6,586 nt of DNA from Chloroflexota bacterium (GCA_030666985.1 DAOUWT010000149.1:1-6586), one strand, 5' to 3'; positions 1 through 5,775 are shown, numbered from the stretch's first letter. Translations and numbers: made by a program. The notes: generated by a model not told the origin, from the sequence alone.

Positions 1-61
1 CCACCCGCAGGAGCTGCCGATCCTGCTCGAGCGTAATGTGAAAATCCTTTTTCCGTGCCAT
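1..61 (-). CDS. Possible 5' end of a divergent gene (partial, cut by window edge)
   Basis: Reading the - strand from an ATG at 61-59 gives 20 codons open to the window edge: MARKKDFHITLEQDRQLLRV. This looks like a genuine protein start, with a basic N-terminus followed by an amphipathic helix, and codon use is ordinary. It loosely recalls the N-terminal helix-turn-helix of IS630-type transposases, but 20 residues cannot establish that. No good ribosome binding site precedes it on the - strand; only a weak GGAA lies upstream. A competing reading is a + strand tail in frame 2 (2-67) that reads through to a TGA at 65-67. The - strand reading is preferred because the open frame begins at a start codon and the neighbour at 196 would then be divergent, with a 134-base intergenic region between them. 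Confidence 0.38.
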   Translation of the reverse strand, partial: MARKKDFHITLEQDRQLLRV

Positions 62-79
62 CCGTGAATTCCGTGTACA
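53..79. repeat. Three 9-bp direct repeats (CCGTG-containing)
   Basis: CCGTG recurs at 53-57, 62-66 and 71-75, giving three consecutive 9-mers: CCGTGCCAT, CCGTGAATT and CCGTGTACA. The first contains the putative - strand start codon. The set could be a small iterated operator or simply a low-complexity remnant; nothing else in the sequence decides between these. Confidence 0.45.
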
Positions 80-147
80 AAAAATCTACAACAACTTTTT
101 AGCGTACACTCGTAGAACTTAGCGATAGATAAGTATCAGAATTAGGG

Positions 148-153
148 TACAAT
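148..153 (+). promoter_or_regulatory. Candidate -10 box TACAAT for the zinc-finger gene
   Basis: TACAAT lies in an AT-rich intergenic stretch 42 bases before the ATG at 196 and differs from TATAAT at one base. No recognisable TTGACA-like -35 is found 16-18 bases upstream; the hexamer at 17-base spacing is ATAGAT. The call therefore rests on the -10 and on position alone. Confidence 0.3.
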
Positions 154-183
154 AAAGGAAACTGGTTATCGCACTTTTGATGC

Positions 184-190
184 AAAGGAG
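184..190 (+). promoter_or_regulatory. Ribosome binding site AAAGGAG
   Basis: AAAGGAG is followed by five bases and then ATG at 196. It fixes the start of the first + strand gene and is one of the clearest Shine-Dalgarno sites in the window. Confidence 0.8.
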
Positions 191-195
191 TAAAT

Positions 196-927
196 ATGAG
201 CAAGCCTAAAAAATCTTATGGAAAATGTTTTTATTGTGGAAAAACCTATACCCAAAGGGGAATGAGTCGTCACCTCCAAGCCTGCCCCGCTCGAAAAGAG
301 GCTAATGCCCAAGAAAAGGGGAAAGAGTTCCGGCTCTTGCATTTCAAACTTTGGGGAAATTATGCCCCAGATTTCTGGATGAATATCGAAATGGCTGCCA
401 AAGATACCCTGGCAGACATGGATCAATTCATAAGGGATATATGGGTAGAATGCTGCGGGCACCTAAGCCAATTCATCATAAATGGCATTTATTACTCTGC
501 TACTCCTATGTCAAGTTATGGTTTCGGCTCCGCTTCCAGAGAAGGGAGCATTGACACCCCTTTATGGAATGTCGCCCGGCCAGGAGACGAATTTGACTAT
601 GAATATGATTTTGGCACCACTACCAACATCAAAATCCGGGTCATAGAAGAACGTTATGGAAGCATCCCCAAAGACAGCGTTCAGGTCATGGCGCGTAACT
701 ATTCCCCCAAGGCCCAGTGTACAGAGTGTGACCGGCAAGCTGCCTATGTCTATGTATGGGGTGGGTATCCTTACACCCCTTACTGCAAAAAACACGCAGA
801 AGAACAAGATTATGACCTTGAGGGATTCTTGCCCATTGTCAATTCTCCCCGTTTCGGACAATGTGGTTATACAGGCCCCGACGATGAGAAATACATCTTT
901 GATGAAACCTATACCTCAGAAAAATAA
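196..927 (+). CDS. Zinc-finger pRiA4b ORF-3-like protein
   Basis: This 243-residue protein has three parts. Residues 11-30 form a C2HC zinc finger (C11-x2-C14-x11-H26-x3-C30). Residues about 45-155 match the plasmid pRiA4b ORF-3-like fold as I know it: a strand beginning FRLLHFKLW, then a helix FIRDIWVECCGHL and the typical EFDYEYDFGTTTNIKIRVI strand. Residues 175-200 hold a second zinc site (C175-x2-C178-x18-C197-x2-H200), followed by the tail NSPRFGQCGYTGP. As I recall, longer relatives carry extra cysteines between the C-x2-C pairs, so this site seems reduced. The family has no established biochemical role; nucleic acid or protein binding is an inference from the zinc sites. The gene is about 43-53% GC in the lines counted, well below the next gene, which suggests acquisition. 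Its stop is 7 bases before the peptidase start, so the two may be cotranscribed. Start chosen from the AAAGGAG site. Confidence 0.8.
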   Translation: MSKPKKSYGKCFYCGKTYTQRGMSRHLQACPARKEANAQEKGKEFRLLHFKLWGNYAPDFWMNIEMAAKDTLADMDQFIRDIWVECCGHLSQFIINGIYYSATPMSSYGFGSASREGSIDTPLWNVARPGDEFDYEYDFGTTTNIKIRVIEERYGSIPKDSVQVMARNYSPKAQCTECDRQAAYVYVWGGYPYTPYCKKHAEEQDYDLEGFLPIVNSPRFGQCGYTGPDDEKYIFDETYTSEK

Positions 928-934
928 GATACTT

Positions 935-2125
935 ATGTCCTCAAACCACTTTCTTGAACGACAACACAAACTAGCCCAAATCCTCGCCGCAAACCAACTT
1001 GATGCCTTGGCCCTCAACCCCGGCCCCAACCTGACCCACCTCACCGGACTGAACTTTCACCTCATGGAGCGTCCCGTGGTGGCCGTCTTCCGCCCCGGAG
1101 CCGAGGTGCTCCTAATTCTCCCAGAGTTAGAGCAGGCAAAATTGGCCCAATTACCATTCAAGCTTCAGGCCTTTCCCTACTCCGAAGACCGTGCCGCTTG
1201 GCCAAAAGCATTCCGCCAGGCGGTTGAGGTTGGAGGGCTGGATGGCAAGCGTGTGGGAGTCATCGGCAGACGCCTGCGCGTGCTGGAACTCCGCTTCTTG
1301 GAGGAGGCCGCTCCCCAGGCGGAGTTCATCTCCGCTGAGGCAGAGCTAGCCGAACTGCGAATGAAAAAGGACGCCTCAGAAATTACATCCATGCGGCAGG
1401 CAGCCCACTGCGCTCAAAATGCCCTCACCGCCGCCCTCACTGAGCTACAAATCGGCATGACAGAACGCGAATTCGCCTCCGAGTTGGTCATTCAATTGCT
1501 GCGCCACGGCTCTGACCCTCACCTGCCCTTCGCTCCCATTGTGGCCTCCGGCCCGAACAGCGCCAACCCCCACGCCACGCCCACAGACCGGAAATTCGCC
1601 GAAGGCGAGGTGCTGCTGATTGATTGGGGCGCGAACATTGATGGATATTTCTCGGACATCACTCGCACATTCGCCATGGGGGAGGTGGACGCCCAAATGC
1701 GGCAGATCGCCAAAATTGTGGCAGACGCCAACGCTGCCGGGAGAGAGGCCGCCAGGGCGGGGATTCCCACCGGGGAGGTAGACCGCGCCACCCGCGCCAT
1801 CATCTCCCAGGCCGGGCACGGGGAGCGTTTCATCCACCGCACCGGCCACGGGCTGGGACGCGAAGGCCACGAGGAGCCGTACATCTCCGCCGGGAACGAG
1901 CAAATCCTCCAAGTGGGGATGACCTTCACCATCGAGCCAGGCATCTACATCCCCCAGGTGGGCGGGGTGCGCGGCGGAGGTGTCCGCATCGAGGACGATG
2001 TGGTGATCACCCCAGAGGGCTGCGAGAGCCTGACAGATTTGCCGCGTGAGTTGATAGAGATATCGCCCAGGAACGCGGTTCCTCGGAGGAACCGCGTTCC
2101 TGGGGCGGAGGTGAGCAAACCATGA
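935..2125 (+). CDS. M24-family metallopeptidase (Xaa-Pro aminopeptidase/dipeptidase type)
   Basis: This 396-residue cytoplasmic enzyme is predicted to cleave the bond before or after proline at peptide ends (aminopeptidase P or prolidase-like). Residues 1-140 are the creatinase-type N-terminal domain, opening with a motif seen in the family (LDALALNPGPNLTHLTGLN). Residues about 148-376 are the pita-bread catalytic domain. The five expected dimetal ligands are all present: D230 and D241 (LLIDWGAN, SDITRTF, 11 apart as in E. coli PepP), H305 (HRTGHGLG), E334 (TIEPG) and E353 (RIEDDV). H301 and H312 match the accessory histidines. Start at 935 fits the family N-terminus; the frame is open further upstream but that part overlaps the previous gene. 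No Shine-Dalgarno is visible, so translation may depend on coupling to the gene ending at 927. The last 20 residues, after LPRELIEI, come from an inverted repeat and look like an added tail. Substrate preference cannot be read from sequence. Confidence 0.93.
   Translation: MSSNHFLERQHKLAQILAANQLDALALNPGPNLTHLTGLNFHLMERPVVAVFRPGAEVLLILPELEQAKLAQLPFKLQAFPYSEDRAAWPKAFRQAVEVGGLDGKRVGVIGRRLRVLELRFLEEAAPQAEFISAEAELAELRMKKDASEITSMRQAAHCAQNALTAALTELQIGMTEREFASELVIQLLRHGSDPHLPFAPIVASGPNSANPHATPTDRKFAEGEVLLIDWGANIDGYFSDITRTFAMGEVDAQMRQIAKIVADANAAGREAARAGIPTGEVDRATRAIISQAGHGERFIHRTGHGLGREGHEEPYISAGNEQILQVGMTFTIEPGIYIPQVGGVRGGGVRIEDDVVITPEGCESLTDLPRELIEISPRNAVPRRNRVPGAEVSKP
2066..2104. repeat. Perfect 18-bp inverted repeat with nested palindromes inside the peptidase gene
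   Basis: Left arm 2066-2083 (CCCAGGAACGCGGTTCCT) and right arm 2087-2104 are perfect reverse complements around a 3-base loop CGG. Each arm is itself palindromic: AGGAAC-GCG-GTTCCT and AGGAAC-CGC-GTTCCT. The element is translated in frame as part of the peptidase tail (PRNAVPRRNRVPG) and ends two bases before the Shine-Dalgarno of the next gene. It resembles a dispersed palindromic unit inserted in a reading frame, in the manner of Rickettsia palindromic elements; that comparison is an analogy, not a homology claim. In mRNA it would form a very stable hairpin next to the downstream ribosome binding site. Confidence 0.9.
2107..2114 (+). promoter_or_regulatory. Ribosome binding site GGAGGTGA for the hydrolase
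   Basis: GGAGGTGA lies seven bases before ATG at 2122, inside the end of the peptidase gene. It supports the ATGA-overlapping start. The stable hairpin just upstream may hold this site exposed. Confidence 0.8.
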
Positions 2126-2877
2126 AAATCATCCCCCGTGCAGAACCCTTTTTCTTCCCCGGCGGATTGACCGGATGTTTGGTGATTCACGGCTTCACGG
2201 GTGCGCCTTTTGAGGTGCGCGGCCTGGGGGAATATCTGGCCCGGCAGGGATACACTGTCCTGGGGCCGCGATTGGCGGGGCACGCTACCCAGCCCGAAGA
2301 TATGCTCCGCTCCCGCTGGGGGGACTGGGCCGCCTCCGTGGAGGATGGCTGGCACTTGCTGCGCGGCACGACAGAGCGCATCTTCGTGGTAGGTCTATCC
2401 ATGGGGGGAGTGCTGGCCCTGCGGGCCTCGGCCCACTTCCCCGTGGCGGGGACGGTTGCCATGTCCACCCCCTACGAGCTTCCCCCCGACCCGCGTTTGC
2501 GCCTCCTCAAATTCCTGTGGCGGTTCATGCCCTACGCCGCGAAAGAGGGGTCAGATTGGCAAAATCCCCAAGCAGAAGAGAATCATATTGCTTATCCCAA
2601 ATATCCTACGCGCTCGCTTTTGGAACTGAAGAAATTGCTGGCTGAAATGCGGGCTGCTCTCCCCAATCTTAGAAAGCCGGTTTTGCTAATGCACTCGCGA
2701 AAAGATGGCGGCGTGGCCCCCGAAAATATGCCCAAAATTTACGCCCAGGTGGGCAGCGCAGAGAAAGATATGGTATGGTTAGAGAAGAGCGGGCATGTTG
2801 TTACGCGAGATGTTGAAAAGGAGATTGTTTTTCGGGCGGTGGATGAGTTTATTCGAGGAGTGATGAGTGATGAGTGA
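2122..2877 (+). CDS. Alpha/beta hydrolase, Est30/monoacylglycerol lipase-like carboxylesterase
   Basis: This 251-residue protein has the length and motifs of the Est30-type carboxylesterases, which hydrolyse short to medium chain esters in the cytoplasm. The oxyanion-hole segment HGFTGAPFE is at residues 23-31, the nucleophile elbow GLSMGG puts the catalytic serine at S93, the acid is D195 (HSRKDGGV) and the base H225 (EKSGHVVT). The cap-like insert is about residues 118-165. The start overlaps the peptidase stop (ATGA), so the two are translationally coupled, and a strong ribosome binding site precedes it. No signal peptide is seen. GC content drops inside the gene: 77% at 2401-2460 but 40% at 2581-2640 and 43% at 2761-2820. 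The final residues VMSDE come from a tandem heptamer that also supplies the stop. An exact substrate cannot be assigned. Confidence 0.92.
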   Translation: MKIIPRAEPFFFPGGLTGCLVIHGFTGAPFEVRGLGEYLARQGYTVLGPRLAGHATQPEDMLRSRWGDWAASVEDGWHLLRGTTERIFVVGLSMGGVLALRASAHFPVAGTVAMSTPYELPPDPRLRLLKFLWRFMPYAAKEGSDWQNPQAEENHIAYPKYPTRSLLELKKLLAEMRAALPNLRKPVLLMHSRKDGGVAPENMPKIYAQVGSAEKDMVWLEKSGHVVTRDVEKEIVFRAVDEFIRGVMSDE

Positions 2878-2881
2878 TGAG
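2861..2881 (+). repeat. Three tandem heptamers TGATGAG spanning the hydrolase stop
   Basis: TGATGAG occurs three times without error at 2861-2867, 2868-2874 and 2875-2881. The first TGA of the third copy is the stop codon (2875-2877) of the hydrolase. The 13 bases at 2867-2879 can pair with 2894-2906 (CATCACTTATCAC) with one G-U wobble, so the region may fold into a hairpin after the stop. No T-tract follows, so it is not a standard intrinsic terminator. Confidence 0.85.
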
Positions 2882-2908
2882 TAAAACGTAACACATCACT
2901 TATCACGT

Positions 2909-2940
2909 TTCACGTCTTCACGTTTTCACGTCTTCACGGA
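2909..2940 (+). repeat. Four tandem octamers TTCACGTC/TTCACGTT
   Basis: Consecutive octamers TTCACGTC, TTCACGTT, TTCACGTC and TTCACGGA run from 2909 to 2940, alternating so that the larger period is 16. They fill the gap up to the ribosome binding site of the next gene. A further looser TCACG lies at 2903-2907. Confidence 0.75.
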
Positions 2941-2947
2941 AAAGGAG
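2941..2947 (+). promoter_or_regulatory. Ribosome binding site AAAGGAG for the membrane protein
   Basis: AAAGGAG is seven bases before the ATG at 2955 and abuts the octamer repeat array. It decides the start. Confidence 0.75.
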
Positions 2948-2954
2948 TTGCATC

Positions 2955-4463
2955 ATGCGAAAGAAACCTTTGAATATCCGCAATTTGTTTGTGAATGTCT
3001 TGCTGCTTGGCGGGCTGATAGCTTTGCTGGTCATCTACGTTAGGATTGTCAGTGACCTGCCCTCCCGGCTCTACACGGAAGCGCAGCATGATTTCCTCAG
3101 CTATAACACCGCTCGCAGCATTGTTCAGACCGCGCCAACCATGAAGACCGAAATGGCCGAGGCAGAGGGCCTGGCCGAAGTCGATATCGCGCTGGCCATG
3201 CTCCCCGTTTGGGACACGGAAGTGGACGCCACTCTCACCGCGCAATACGAGGAGCAGTCTGGGGTCAGCGTCACGGTTTACGACCTGGATTACCAGAGCG
3301 AATACCTGTTGTCTTATTCTGGCCTGGGGGGAAGCGCGGCCATTGACCTATTCTTCCCCTTTCCCAGCAATCTTGAAACCTTACACGAGGTGGAGTTCTT
3401 GGTAGATGGCGAAGAGCCGCCCGGGGCGCAATACAGCGTGCAAGGCATCTCTTGGCAAGCCGATCTATCAGCTGGTCAGGAACATAAAATTGCCATCAGC
3501 TATAAGGCCGACGGGGTCAACAGTTTTTCTTATGGGTTGCAGCAAAACCGCCGCTCCGATGCGGATGTCACCCTCACAGTTTTGGGATTGCAGGGCAGCG
3601 AAACGCCTCAATATTCACTGCCAACCACCGATGTTAATGAGATAGAGGGCGGCGAACAGTTTATGTGGCAATATACCGGCCTGATTCCCAGCCGGAATAT
3701 TCGGCTCAACCTGCCAACCCGTCTCAGCTTCAGGCAGCGCGTTGCCCAACTCCAAGGTGATTTCCGGGACATGGGCAATTGGGTGCCCATTCTCATCGGG
3801 CTTTTCCTGGCTTCGCTGGCGATCCTGCTCCGTTTTGCAGATGTGCGCTTGCCGCTCGAAAGTTACCTGATGATGGGGTTGGCATTGGCCCTCTTTTACC
3901 CGTCCCTGACCTTTTTGAGCGGATTGGTGGATGTGCTGCCAGCGTCTATCCTCTCCTTTGCGTTGATCTCCGCCCTGCTGGTGACTTTTTTGGGACTTAC
4001 AGTTGGGTGGCGGCAAACCTGGTGGAGGGCGGCTTTGTTGCTGGTCATCTTTTTGGGGATATTTTCCCTGGGGATGCTCACCCCCTGGCAGGGACTGCTG
4101 ACCACCGGCGGCGCGTTGATGCTGGCGGCTGCCATCATGCTGGCCTACGCCCGGCGCGTTATCCCCCCCCAAGCGGAACCCGCCCCAGGGCCGGAGCCTG
4201 AACCCGCCCCGGAACCGGAATCCGCACCGGAAGCAGAATCCGCGCCGGAACCGGATATCCCCCCTCCCCCGGAACAGCTATCAACCAGAGCACACTGTCC
4301 CCAATGCGGCCGCGCCCTGGCGGAGGACTACGCCTTCTGCCCCGGATGCAGCTACGACATGAGCGACCTGCACCGCTGCAAAAACTGCGGCCACGAGCAA
4401 ACCGTCTCCCCCGAAGTGGATAAGAGTTATTGTCTGCATTGCGGGGAATTGTTGGGAGGATGA
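2955..4463 (+). CDS. CreD-like membrane protein with C-terminal double zinc ribbon
   Basis: This 502-residue protein has, in order: a basic N-terminus (MRKKPLNIR), a membrane segment at about 11-31, a mostly beta extracytoplasmic domain (about 32-270), five membrane segments (about 276-293, 302-320, 326-348, 356-373, 380-398), a Pro/Glu-rich linker (405-441) and two zinc ribbons. Ribbon one uses C448, C451, C462 and C465; ribbon two uses C475, C478, C493 and C496. The order of segments and the stretch ESYLMMGLALALFYPSLTFL, with GW-R and the helix ending in ARRV, recall the inner-membrane protein CreD of E. coli (colicin E2 tolerance, CreBC regulon); this is from memory of the family. Positive-inside reasoning puts the N-terminus and the zinc ribbons in the cytoplasm. 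The ribbons may bind a partner or nucleic acid, but this is inference. The linker is built from imperfect PEPAPEPESAPE repeats. Apparently a unit separate from the coupled pair upstream, with a 77-base repeat-filled gap between. Confidence 0.8.
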   Translation: MRKKPLNIRNLFVNVLLLGGLIALLVIYVRIVSDLPSRLYTEAQHDFLSYNTARSIVQTAPTMKTEMAEAEGLAEVDIALAMLPVWDTEVDATLTAQYEEQSGVSVTVYDLDYQSEYLLSYSGLGGSAAIDLFFPFPSNLETLHEVEFLVDGEEPPGAQYSVQGISWQADLSAGQEHKIAISYKADGVNSFSYGLQQNRRSDADVTLTVLGLQGSETPQYSLPTTDVNEIEGGEQFMWQYTGLIPSRNIRLNLPTRLSFRQRVAQLQGDFRDMGNWVPILIGLFLASLAILLRFADVRLPLESYLMMGLALALFYPSLTFLSGLVDVLPASILSFALISALLVTFLGLTVGWRQTWWRAALLLVIFLGIFSLGMLTPWQGLLTTGGALMLAAAIMLAYARRVIPPQAEPAPGPEPEPAPEPESAPEAESAPEPDIPPPPEQLSTRAHCPQCGRALAEDYAFCPGCSYDMSDLHRCKNCGHEQTVSPEVDKSYCLHCGELLGG

Positions 4464-4464
4464 G

Positions 4465-4485
4465 GTGGTGCGTGGTGCGTGGTGC
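4465..4485 (+). repeat. Three tandem heptamers GTGGTGC after the membrane-protein stop
   Basis: GTGGTGC is present three times without error at 4465-4471, 4472-4478 and 4479-4485, then decays (GTGTCTG). It begins one base after the stop codon TGA at 4461-4463, an arrangement like that of the heptamers at the hydrolase end. Confidence 0.8.
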
Positions 4486-4531
4486 GTGTCTGCGGCAAAG
4501 AGTTCTATACGCTGAAATACGCACTATTTTT

Positions 4532-4653
4532 GTAACTACTCAGGTGTCATTTCGAATGGAGTGAGAAATCTTGCGTTCGCTAGTAAAGATTTCTCCTCGT
4601 TATTCGGCAACAAACGCCGAAACCTCGTCGAAATGACAGTGAGTGGTAGTTAC
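4532..4653. repeat. Large inverted-repeat element, MITE-like or dispersed palindrome
   Basis: Outer arms GTAACTAC (4532-4539) and GTAGTTAC (4646-4653) are perfect complements. Inside them TGTCATTTCG (4545-4554) pairs with CGAAATGACA (4629-4638). Two inner hairpins follow: GAGAAATCTT (4563-4572) with AAGATTTCTC (4586-4595), and TTCGGC (4603-4608) with GCCGAA (4616-4621). The result is a cruciform or cloverleaf-like fold of about 120 bases. The TGTCATTTCG...AGATTTCTC...CGAAATGACA pattern is, from my recollection, a recurring non-coding dispersed repeat in several bacterial phyla. There is no transposase gene in the window to go with it. Confidence 0.85.
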
Positions 4654-4660
4654 TTTTTTT
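4646..4660 (+). terminator. Probable intrinsic terminator using the inverted-repeat element and T7 tract
   Basis: The right arm of the inverted repeat ends at 4653 and is followed at once by seven T residues (4654-4660), giving the stem plus U-tract expected of a Rho-independent terminator for + strand transcripts of the membrane-protein gene. The outer stem is long-range, so efficiency is uncertain. The other side of the element lacks a T-tract for the opposite direction. Confidence 0.5.
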
Positions 4661-4672
4661 GAAACTAAAGGC

Positions 4673-4676
4673 AAGG
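4673..4676 (+). promoter_or_regulatory. Ribosome binding site AAGG that decides the PAP2 start
   Basis: AAGG lies six bases before ATG 4683. The frame is also open from TTG at 4659, but that codon sits at the end of the terminator T-tract and has no ribosome binding site, so ATG 4683 is preferred. Confidence 0.55.
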
Positions 4677-4682
4677 TTAATT

Positions 4683-5660
4683 ATGAACACTCTTTTAGAC
4701 TTGAATATCCCTATCATCGTTTTCATCCAGAATCTCGGGGCGTGGTTAGAGATTCCCATGGAATTTTTTACGTTCTTGGGGGATGAAGAATTTTTTCTCG
4801 TAGTTATGCCTCTTCTCTACTGGTGCATTGATACCAGTCTGGGTTTTCGTTTAGGAGCCGTGCTTTTACTTGGAGGCAGCCTCAACAGCACTCTCAAAAT
4901 ACTCTTTCACAGCCCGCGTCCCTACTGGTTCTCCGCAAAAGTGCATGCCATAAGCACAGGGACGGCCTTTGGTTTTCCTTCAGGGCATTCCCAAAACGCT
5001 GCCAGTTTGTGGGGTCTCGCGGCCACATTCATCAAACGCCGCTGGGCATGGGTTACGGCCATAGCGGTGATCTTTTTTATCGGTCTCTCTCGCATTTACC
5101 TGGGCGTTCACTTCCCGATTGACGTGCTGGCCGGGTGGACGGTGGGCGCGTTGTTTTTGTGGGCCTTCCTGAAATTTGAGAAGCCTATTGAGACTTGGGT
5201 AAAGGAGCAATCTCTGGGTGCTCAAATAGGAGCGAGTTTTGGCATATCGGCTATTATTATCATAGCCGGAATTCTAGCCAAAGCCAGCCTGGGAGCGTGG
5301 CAAGTTCCCGAAGTTTGGTTCCAAAACGCCGTTTCAGAAATAGACCCCCTCTCCTTGGAAGGCTTCTTTACCACCGCCGGGACGTTTTTTGGCTTAGGTG
5401 CGGGGGCAGCTTTGTTTGCACATCTCAAAGGCTCTCTGGATGTGTCAGGGCCTGTGCTCCAACGCATATTGCGATATGTGATTGGTTTAGTAGGGGTGAT
5501 TGGAATCTGGGCCGGGCTGGATGCTCTTTTCTTGGAGGGAGGCACTCCCCTGGCCCTGGGGCTGCGTTTTATTCGTTATGGACTGGTGGGCTTGTGGGTC
5601 TCCTGGGGCGGGCCGCTCGTTTTTCAGCGTTTGAGGTTGATGCCTTCTGCCGAATCTTGA
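4683..5660 (+). CDS. PAP2-family membrane phosphatase
   Basis: This 325-residue integral membrane enzyme belongs to the type 2 phosphatidic acid phosphatase superfamily, which removes phosphate from lipid phosphates or pyrophosphates (for example phosphatidic acid or undecaprenyl pyrophosphate). The three catalytic motifs are complete: K72-x6-R79-P (KILFHSPRP), S100-G-H102 (FPSGHSQ, with the catalytic histidine) and S136-R-x5-H143 (SRIYLGVH). About five membrane segments surround them in residues 1-165. A C-terminal half (about 180-312) adds four more hydrophobic segments beyond the core PAP2 fold; its role is unknown. Substrate cannot be told from sequence. Start is ATG 4683 on the basis of the AAGG site; a TTG at 4659 would add eight residues. 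The gene stands alone between two palindromic elements. Confidence 0.92.
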   Translation: MNTLLDLNIPIIVFIQNLGAWLEIPMEFFTFLGDEEFFLVVMPLLYWCIDTSLGFRLGAVLLLGGSLNSTLKILFHSPRPYWFSAKVHAISTGTAFGFPSGHSQNAASLWGLAATFIKRRWAWVTAIAVIFFIGLSRIYLGVHFPIDVLAGWTVGALFLWAFLKFEKPIETWVKEQSLGAQIGASFGISAIIIIAGILAKASLGAWQVPEVWFQNAVSEIDPLSLEGFFTTAGTFFGLGAGAALFAHLKGSLDVSGPVLQRILRYVIGLVGVIGIWAGLDALFLEGGTPLALGLRFIRYGLVGLWVSWGGPLVFQRLRLMPSAES

Positions 5661-5699
5661 ACAAGGGTTGAAGAGGTACCTACTCAATATGTTGGTGGT

Positions 5700-5775
5700 G
5701 TAGCCGGGGTTTTCGCGAAGCATCCCCGAAGGGGGACTATACCCCGTGGGCGCGAGATATAGAAATCTCGGCTAC
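5700..5775. repeat. Palindromic intergenic element with GTAGCCG/CGGCTAC ends
   Basis: GTAGCCG at 5700-5706 pairs with CGGCTAC at 5769-5775. Inside are CCCC-GAA-GGGG (5724-5734), GGGG-ACTATA-CCCC (5732-5745), a TTCGCGAA palindrome (5712-5719) and CGAGAT-6-ATCTCG (5753-5770), which competes with the outer arm. The element fills most of the gap between the PAP2 stop and hicB. It may act as a structured mRNA spacer or terminator, but no T-tract follows. Its sequence is unrelated to the 4532-4653 element. Confidence 0.75.

Noticed and set aside
656..934. Upstream extension of the peptidase reading frame
   Set aside because: It overlaps the zinc-finger gene in another frame, has no ribosome binding site, and its translation is unlike the M24 N-terminus, which begins properly at 935.
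1445..1944. Long - strand frames opposite the peptidase
   Set aside because: They are shadows of a high-GC gene, where stop codons are rare in the antisense frames; the + strand has all catalytic residues.
2861..2940. CRISPR-like array
   Set aside because: Units are 7-8 bases and contiguous, with no spacers and no cas genes in the window.
4532..4653. tRNA or other cloverleaf RNA gene
   Set aside because: The branched fold lacks the conserved T-arm and D-arm sequences and any CCA or acceptor pattern; the arms match a dispersed repeat better.
4659..4682. TTG start for the PAP2 gene
   Set aside because: The codon lies at the end of the terminator T-tract without a Shine-Dalgarno, while ATG 4683 has AAGG at good spacing.
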